Source: Physocladia obscura
Taxonomy: Eukaryota > Chytridiomycota > Chytridiomycetes > Chytridiales > Chytriomycetaceae
Assembly (NCBI GenBank): GCA_027596945.1
Contig: JADGJH010000528.1
Coordinates: 1-17,333, forward strand
DNA length: 17,333 nucleotides
Direction of reading: 5' to 3'
In this document: in pieces, positions 9,212-17,333 of the stretch
Layout: each line of letters opens with the position of its first letter
Numbering within the stretch: position 1 is the stretch's first letter
Position numbers and translations under genes: made by a program
The notes under the pieces: model-generated
What the model saw: only the letters and a program-made list of their open reading frames with translations
The model's database searches: none
What the model was told of the DNA's origin: nothing

Positions 9212-12200
9212 ATGACATCCTTGACTACAGTTAACACAATAACAGTAAAAACGGAAATAGAAAGAAGTTCAAGTGTGGCGACAACATCAGCAAAAGTGGA
9301 ACTGAATGACGATGTGAGCGGATCTGATCAGCGAAGGGGCAGTGAGAGTATGAGCAAGAACAAGGGACAGAAGCAAACCATTACCACGCGCACCAACCAG
9401 GTGTTTGTGCGCGGCATTCCGTACGAAGCAACATCGGCGCAACTTGAGGTTTTCTTTGCTGACGCTGCTCCCGTCCGCGAATGCTTTGTTGTCAAAGATT
9501 CCCGAAATTCCAATCTTGATCTCAGTTCCGCAGACGAATCCCAGCAGCAAACTGATGCCACCCCTTCTCGCAATCGAGGCTTTGGCTTTGTTACCTTTGC
9601 CTCTGCGGCGGATGCATTAACAGCCATCGAAACACTCAAGGATGTTAAGTTTATGGGCAAACGCAAACTTCTCATGGAGCCGTCGCTGAAAAAAAACTTG
9701 TCCTCGTCTGGTATATTTATTCGACGATTGGAACTTCGTGTGTCCTTTTAACACCTCTCTCTATTTTTGCTCAGACAAGGCGCTACAGAAAAAACAGCTT
9801 ACGCCGAAAAAACAAAATACTTCACCTGTAAAAGCAGTTTCTTCCACTTCAGTCAACGTAGAATCAGAAAATACAACCCCAAAACCAAAAGAAAAGTTGA
9901 CTCCTGTAATCCACATATCAAACCTCCCTCCGGATCTTGATTTAAAGCAACTTAACCATAAAGTCCGAAAAATGGGAGCCATAGTCGATGTTCAATATCC
10001 TCTGAAAAGTAATGATGGTGATATTGATTTAAATTCCGGTAGGCCAAATTGTTACCATATTTCTCAAAATGACAAGTTTTGCTTTTCGCCAGCTCGAGTC
10101 ACATACAATAGCATTCAGGAAGCAAAAACTGCCGTCGAAAGACTTAATCAACACGTATTTAAAGGTGTCACAATTACTGCACAAATTTTTAAACAACAAC
10201 CAGACGCTCCCATGGTTTGAAAATTTTTTTGGGATGTATTAATTCTCATATTTGCACTTTTCCAAAAGCAAACCACAAAACCGCGTCTTATCATTCGAAA
10301 CCTGCCGTTTCACACAACTCCTGCACAAATCACCACTGCGCTTCACAAACTTACTGGTCACTCTGTAATTACAATTAAACACATTGACATGCCCACACAA
10401 CCCAGCAAAAAAAATGAAAAAATTATTATCAACAAAGGATTTGCTTTCGTTATGCTCAGTACTTTGCGTGACTGTGAAGCTGTCATTTCTGCTGTCAATG
10501 GTGCAAAAATTAATGGCCGTATTGTTGCTGTTGATTGGAGTTTACCTAAGGAGGCGTTTATTAAGAATGCTGGCGATGGTGTTGCTGGAAATGATGATGA
10601 TGACGATGGAAAGAAAATAGCGGAAAAAAAAGATGAGGAAGAAGAATCTGATCTTGAAATACAGCAAGATGAAGATGAGGGTGAAGATGGATCAGAGGAG
10701 AAAGAGGAGGAGAATAAAGAAGAAGAAGAAGAAGAAGAAGAAGAAGATAACGATGTTGAAATTACGCTAGACGGTGCTGCAGTGGAACAAGTATATGATG
10801 ATCCAGACTTTATGGAAGAAGATGACATAGAAAACAATAGCAATGATGATAAGGCTGCAGCCCGCGAAGAAAAACAAATTAACGCCGAAGCTGCCGCAAA
10901 GAAAGTAAAACAAGAAGAAGGATGCACACTTTTTGTTCGAAACTTATTGTTTGAAACTACAGAAGAGGAGCTCAATGCCAAGTAACTTATTTTTATATGC
11001 TTTTCTCTCTAAGCTCTACATTTATTTTTATGGAATTAGGTTTTCGACTTTTGGCAAACTGCGATACACTCGAATCACTAAAGATCCAATTACTGGTCGT
11101 TCACGAGGCTCTGGATTTATTTGCTTCTTCAACAGAGGAGATGCAGAAGACTGCATGAATGCATATGCAGAGGCAGTCAAATCTCATGCTCTGATAGATA
11201 ACACCTTCCACAATCCTGAAGTTGATGGTGATGACTCTGATGGCAACAAAAAAAAGCGAAAGCAGCAAAAAGCAAAGGAAACGGTAAAATCGATGATTAC
11301 GCCAGAACATTCTTCTACTAGTGCTATTACTGCACCATTTATTCTAAATGGCCGTTTTGTAAACTTGACTATGGCTGTTTCAAAAACCGAGAGTACCAAA
11401 CTTTCCAGCATGGGAGTACGGGACCGTCGAGCTCGAGACACACGACATTTATATCTCATCAAAGAAGGTGTTATTTTTCCGAATTCGAACGAAGCTATCG
11501 GATTGACGCCAAGTGAAGTATCGAAGCGGCAAAAGAGTTACTCAGAGCGAAAGAGACTTTTAGACAAAAATCCGAATCTATTTCTTTCGCGAACCAGACT
11601 TAGTGTGAGAAATCTTGGCACAAGAATTAGTGATGCAATTCTGAAGAAGGCTGCTGTCACTGCTGTTAAGAGATTTTGGGAAGAGGTAAAGGCGAAAAAA
11701 AGAAAAGGGCTTGAGGAAGAAGTTGTTTTAGAGGACAAAAATGATGGACTAGATCCACCAGGGCGAAACCGACGAATCAATGTCACACATGTAATGTTTT
11801 TTTCCTTCTTTTTCGTATCTTTTTGTTAAATTGACAAAAAAATTTAGGCAAAAATTATGCGTGACCCTTCAAAGCCAGATCCGACAAGCAAGCTTGGCAA
11901 GTCGAAAGGATTTGGTTTCATCGAATTCGTTAACCACTCTGATGCCCTTGCATGCCTACGCTATATGAATGCGAATCCGTTACTTTTTAAACACGATGGT
12001 CTCACGTACAACAATGAAGAGCTTGCGAAAATCCAGTCTGGTGAAATCGGTGCAGACGAAAAGGCTACTATCGAGAAAGCCAAGCGCCCAATTGTTGAAT
12101 TTACGCTCGAAAATAAGTTGATTGTGAAGAAAAAAGAGGAAAATGCACAAAAATCTCGTGCTGCATCAAAAGAAGCCAAGAAAGTAACTTTTAAACAAGA

Positions 12201-12651
12201 CGCGAAAGAAAAATGGTTGGAAAAAAAGAAAAACGAAGAAGCTGCTGCTGCTGTTGAAGAAAAAAAAGCCAAAAAGAAGGCTAACAAGAAACGCAAACGT
12301 GCTGCTGATAGTGGTGACGATAGCGGTGACGACGAATCCCAGATTTTGTCCTTGAAAACTAGCAAGAAATCAGAAGCAACGATAACCATGAACAGCAAAA
12401 AATTTAAGACGGGTTTGAACATTTCCAACAAGAAGGAAAACACAAAGCAGGAAAGCGAAATTATCAGTTTGAATAATGGCAAGAAACGTGTAGCAATTGC
12501 TGAAAAGGAGAGAGCTGTGGCTGAAAAAAAGAGCAAAATTCTGACCAAGAGCGAAGTTCGGGATCAACAAGACGATCAAGCTTTTACCCAACTTCTTGCA
12601 AAGTACGGGAAAAACCTTTTTGGCCCAGAAACGAAGATTTTGAAAGAATAA
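9212..12651 (+). CDS. NOP4: Nucleolar RNA-binding protein Nop4/RBM28
   Basis: Five exons, 9212-9710, 9775-10214, 10269-10981, 11040-11790 and 11848-12651, give 1068 aa. Nop4/RBM28 acts in the nucleolus in processing of large-subunit pre-rRNA and 60S assembly. RRMs are visible at about 64-158 (FVRGIP, RGFGFVTF), 320-405 (LIIRNLPF, KGFAFVML), 532-640 (LFVRNLLF, RGSGFICF) and 733-870 (RLSVRNLG, KGFGFIEF). A weaker fold-like segment at about 210-300 starts VIHISNLPP. The block between the third and fourth RRMs (HLYLIKEGVI, then NPNLFLSRTRLSVRNLG) and the AKIMRD before the last RNP1 are family signatures. The join at 10981/11040 cuts through the third RRM and restores it. An acidic stretch of about 100 residues lies at about 415-515, and the C-terminus is Lys-rich as in nucleolar proteins. 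It is longer than yeast Nop4 or human RBM28 (roughly 700-760 aa). The start ATG sits in CACCATGA. Confidence 0.93.
10719..10746. repeat. (GAA)n tract coding for poly-Glu
   Basis: About nine perfect GAA units in the third exon of NOP4 encode part of the acidic linker between the second and third canonical RRMs. The frame is open on both sides. A repeat of this kind can change length between strains. Confidence 0.9.
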
Positions 12652-12744
12652 AATTTGACAGTTGTGCAATTTTTTGGTGATTCATGGGTCAGTTGGCGGG
12701 AAAAAAAACAAAACTTGCGAAAAACGGATTGATCAAATCAAGCA
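12652..12744 (+). promoter_or_regulatory. Short NOP4-permease spacer
   Basis: This 93-bp gap carries both the 3' end of NOP4 and the 5' region of the permease. An AATAAA hexamer overlaps the NOP4 stop codon (12648-12653), unusually close to the stop for a poly(A) signal. No other site is recognisable. Confidence 0.4.
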
Positions 12745-14464
12745 ATGACGGAGTTTCTGCAGAGCAAATCCCCGTCGACACAGGGAGGAACATTAATACT
12801 GAAGGCCAATAGCGTTCCGGACACGAACGCAGCCAAGGATGTCGATACGCATGCTGCGATTACCGTTGGAGAATCTGCCGGAACCATTGAGTTTCAGAAA
12901 TCTGGCGACCGGAACTGGGTACAATCAGCCTTGCAGCGGGTGGGAGCCGAAGTTCGCGGCGTTGAATGGGTTCCACCGCATGATCGGGCTGACAAAAATA
13001 TGTGGGATAACTTCTTTCTCTGGTTTTCTTTCAATATTGCTGTCGTAAGTATCTGTAATTTTTTATTTATTATGTGTGTTTAGATAAAGTTTTTCAGACA
13101 ACGGCACCTGTGGGTTCATACGCTGGCCCATTCTATGGCCTAGGTCTTCGGGACGCTATTCTTACAATCGTATTTTTCAATCTTCTTGCCTGCTCTACTG
13201 TTGCCTTTTTGGCTACTCTTGGCCCTGCCACTGGTAAAAAACAAGTTTTCTCACCACTGTTTCTCACTCTACAATTGTTTACCAGGTTTGAGACAGATGA
13301 TTGTTTCTAGGTTTTCTTTTGGTTTTTGGGGAGCTTCTTTCATTTCATTTCTCAATGTAATCACTCAACTTGGATTCTCCGTGATTGCAGTCCTTGTTGG
13401 AGCTCAAACTCTTTGCGCCGTTTGGACTTCGTTATCTATGACTGGTGGAATCATTATTGTAGCTGTTGCAACTGTTATTGTTTGCTTTTTCGGTTATCGT
13501 ATTGTCCATATTTATGAGGTTTGTTCAAGATAAAATTAGATATTACTGAAATTGTTTTAACAAACAGAGATATATCTGGATTGGTGTTTTCATTATATTT
13601 ATCATGATGTATGCAGCAGGTTCTGGAGATTATACAGTAACCGAAACAACTGTAGAAGGAAAAGATCTTGCAACATCTGTTTTAGCTCTAGGTGGACTTG
13701 TGTTTGGGACAGCTGCTGGGTGGGGTCCAATCGCATCAGACTACAATATGAACTTGCCTGAAGATACTTCACGTGTTACAGTTTTCTTGATGACTTTCTT
13801 CGGAAATTTCTTGGCGCTTTGCTTTACAGAGTGCTTGGGTGCTGTTATGACAACTGCTTTTGCTGGCCGACCTGATTGGGAAGCTGCTTTTGGTGTATCT
13901 TGGGGTCAACTTATGAGTCAAGCCCTTAGCACGTATGGAACTGGGTGGCAAACATTCTTTGTTGTCATGTTAAGCCTATCTGCAATTACCATCAATATTC
14001 CGACAACATATTCAACGGCACTCTCAATTCAAGCTCTTCACCCAATTTTTCAAAAAGTTCCTCGTGCTGCATGGGTTATTATCGGAACAGTTATTTACAC
14101 AATTGCGTCGATTGCTGGGCAAAATAGTTTTCTGTCGATTTTCCAAAATATTCTTTCTCTTCTATCATACTGGACTGCGCTGTTTTTCATTGTTTTGTTT
14201 GAAGAGCACTTTTTGTTCCGAAAAGGAAAGTACCCCTCTCATGAGTACAACTCCCCTAGTAAGCTGCCAGTTGGAGTTGCTGGATTTGTTGCAATTTTAA
14301 TCAGTGCTGCTGCCGCTGTGTTGGGAATGAGCCAAATCTGGTATGTAGGAATTGTAGCTAATGCAATTGGAGGTGGAGACCTGGGATTTGAACTTGTTTT
14401 ACTTTTTGCTGGGGTTTTTTACCCCATTGTTCGTTATTTTGAGTTATTGTATTTCAAGAGATAA
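12745..14464 (+). CDS. NCS1-family purine-cytosine permease (Fcy2-like)
   Basis: Four exons, 12745-13044, 13098-13233, 13286-13518 and 13568-14464, give 521 aa, close to the usual length of the family. It is a proton-coupled importer of cytosine and purines, or related nucleobases, across the plasma membrane. About 88 hydrophilic N-terminal residues precede roughly twelve membrane segments. Fungal Fcy2-type signatures are visible: LWFSFN in TM1, GPATGLRQMIVSRFSFG across the second splice junction, NVITQLGFS in the next helix, and GWGPIASDYNMNLPEDTS in the middle loop, where Fcy2 proteins have a Gly-Trp and Ala-Asp-Tyr block. All joins keep frame, and the join at 13233/13286 rebuilds the conserved GLRQ motif. 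Substrate cannot be read from sequence; other NCS1 members carry vitamin B6 or allantoin. Confidence 0.92.
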
Positions 14465-14559
14465 AGAGACATGGAAAGTAATAGAAACCACAAAAACAAA
14501 AAAAGCAATAGCAAAAACAAAATAAAAACAAACAAACCACCACTTACAGAAGAAAAAAA
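14465..14559 (+). promoter_or_regulatory. A-rich spacer between permease and small TM gene
   Basis: This 95-bp spacer is extremely A-rich on the plus strand, built of AAAAACAAA-like units, with an AATAAA at about 14520-14525 that could serve polyadenylation of the permease transcript. The promoter of the next gene would have to overlap it or the end of the permease gene. Confidence 0.4.
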
Positions 14560-15107
14560 ATGAGCTTTCAATCAATTGAATGGGTGGCAACTTTCATCTT
14601 GTTTATTGGCTGGGCTGTTACGTTGCTTGCCGTTCCGTTTGTTGAATCTCCGAAAATGCCATATCTTCCCAAACCAACTGGCACATCAACGCCGGCATCA
14701 GATGCAAGAGTTCAACAAAATGCTCTTGATTGTCCAGTATCATACATGTCGGTCAAAGTAAGGAGAATTTACTTCCTTCTCTTGGAATTAAAACAGAAGC
14801 ATGTATTATTTTTTCACAGACGTTCAACAAAGTGTCGCAAGTTGTCAGAAATGCCGAATCCGGACTCATGTTGATTTTCATCACAACAGTTGCTCATCAA
14901 ATTCTCTCCCCTGACTCTGGCGGAAACGGTGCGACTCACGCAACAATGGTTTTGACCTGGCTTGTCTTTGCGCTCGAAGTCTTTTGGCATACAGTTGTTC
15001 TCATTGGATTTGGTGATAGCATTGCTTTCGAATTGCTGTTTGTCCTTGCGATTGTTATTCTTCAAATCGTGAACTTTGGGTATATTATTTTTCAGTTTCT
15101 TATGTGA
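14560..15107 (+). CDS. Small four-TM protein (unrecognised)
   Basis: Two exons, 14560-14757 and 14820-15107, joined in phase 0 across a 62-nt intron with GTAAGG donor and TTTTTCACAG acceptor, give 161 aa. Hydrophobic segments lie at about 8-28, 78-98, 109-134 and 135-161. A polar, Pro/Thr-rich loop of about 45 residues follows the first segment. The protein ends within or right after the last helix, so the C-terminus is almost buried. There is no signal-peptide-like cleavage site. The topology (four helices, small size) resembles MARVEL or tetraspan-like proteins, but no diagnostic motif is seen and I assign no function. The clean splice sites and hydrophobic periodicity argue that it is a real gene. 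Confidence 0.72.
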
Positions 15108-15284
15108 GAAAAGAAGAAAAAAATTTAATAGGTTTTCTTTATAGACTTGCCTTTCAATGAGAGCTAAAAACTCTGTTTTTCGTGTTGCCTGTATTGCGAT
15201 CTTGTTTATTTGTTTTTATCTGTGTTGTTGTATTCATTGTGTGAACAAAAAAAAAAAAATTTTTTTTTGCAATTTGGAAATTCG
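15108..15284 (+). promoter_or_regulatory. Promoter region of calcineurin A with A13T9 tract
   Basis: This 177-bp spacer precedes the calcineurin A start. A run of 13 A followed by 9 T at 15247-15268, about 17 bp upstream of the ATG, is a poly(dA:dT) element of a kind that disfavours nucleosomes in fungal promoters. If transcribed it could also fold as an A-U hairpin in the 5' UTR. That effect is inference. Confidence 0.45.
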
Positions 15285-17148
<1,864 letters not shown>

Positions 17149-17333
17149 GTAATTTTTTCGGACTTCTGAGGAATGTTTAATTGAAAAAAAAAAAAAAAAA
17201 AAAAAACCGGAAAAAAAAAAAAAAAAAAAAAATTTTTTTATTTAAAAAAAAATAAAAAAAAAAAAAAAAATACCCAAAAAACCCATTTTAAAATGGAATG
17301 TTATTAAAAAATTGAAAAAATTGAATAATTACC
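17149..17333. other. Degenerate A/T-rich contig end
   Basis: After 17149 the sequence is probably the start of an intron of the calcineurin gene. From about 17183 it turns into long A runs with short T-rich and CCC interruptions. It does not look like ordinary coding or intron sequence of this region, and it is consistent with a low-quality or homopolymer-collapsed contig end. I see no gene in it. Confidence 0.6.

Noticed and set aside
10358..10981. Minus-strand 207 aa Ser-rich open frame
   Set aside because: It is the complement of the acidic GAA/GAT-rich stretch of NOP4, which yields poly-Ser automatically. The sense frame carries RRM motifs.
11961..12548. Minus-strand 195 aa Phe/Ser-rich open frame
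   Set aside because: It is the complement of the Lys/Ala-rich tail of NOP4; the hydrophobic look is a codon shadow.
15247..15268. Bacterial-type terminator hairpin (A13T9)
   Set aside because: The window is clearly eukaryotic; a pure A-T palindrome in front of a start codon is better read as a poly(dA:dT) promoter element.

Overview
The window is nuclear DNA of a filamentous or zoosporic fungus. Seven protein-coding genes are split by short AT-rich introns (mostly 47-68 nt, GT...AG). Among them are a purine-cytosine permease of the Fcy2 type, calcineurin A, the nucleolar protein Nop4 and a NoxR/p67phox-like NADPH oxidase regulator. High intron density, A/T-rich spacers and AAG-type acceptors suggest an early-diverging lineage such as a chytrid. 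That placement is inference; I cannot name a species. No tRNA, rRNA, transposon or CRISPR was recognised.

Layout, left to right: (1) minus strand 4624-246, a large low-complexity protein of about 1356 aa with a C-terminal coiled coil and two membrane segments, unrecognised; (2) plus strand 4794-6969, a 698 aa four-TM protein with a large glycosylatable ectodomain, unrecognised, head-to-head with gene 1 across 169 bp; (3) minus strand 8540-7048, NoxR/p67phox-like, 375 aa, tail-to-tail with gene 2 across 78 bp; (4) plus strand 9212-12651, NOP4/RBM28, 1068 aa, head-to-head with gene 3 across 671 bp; (5) plus strand 12745-14464, NCS1 permease, 521 aa; (6) plus strand 14560-15107, a 161 aa four-TM protein of unknown function; (7) plus strand from 15285, calcineurin catalytic subunit, running into a degenerate poly(A)/poly(T) contig end with its calmodulin-binding and autoinhibitory tail not visible.

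Exon joins were worked out by hand from GT/AG sites, frame continuity and family similarity. The joins in NOP4, the permease, calcineurin and NoxR are well supported because conserved motifs run across them. The joins in genes 1, 2 and 6 rest on frame and splice signals alone. Genes 4-7 form a tight co-directional row (spacers of about 93, 95 and 177 bp), but their functions are unrelated, so this looks like genome compactness rather than a pathway cluster.

No clearly new multi-gene system is visible. The items most worth following up are the short NoxR/p67phox homologue with no C-terminal PB1 or SH3 domain, the unrecognised receptor-like membrane protein, the large coiled-coil protein with a double membrane anchor, and the A-rich splice acceptors together with a candidate 32-nt intron.
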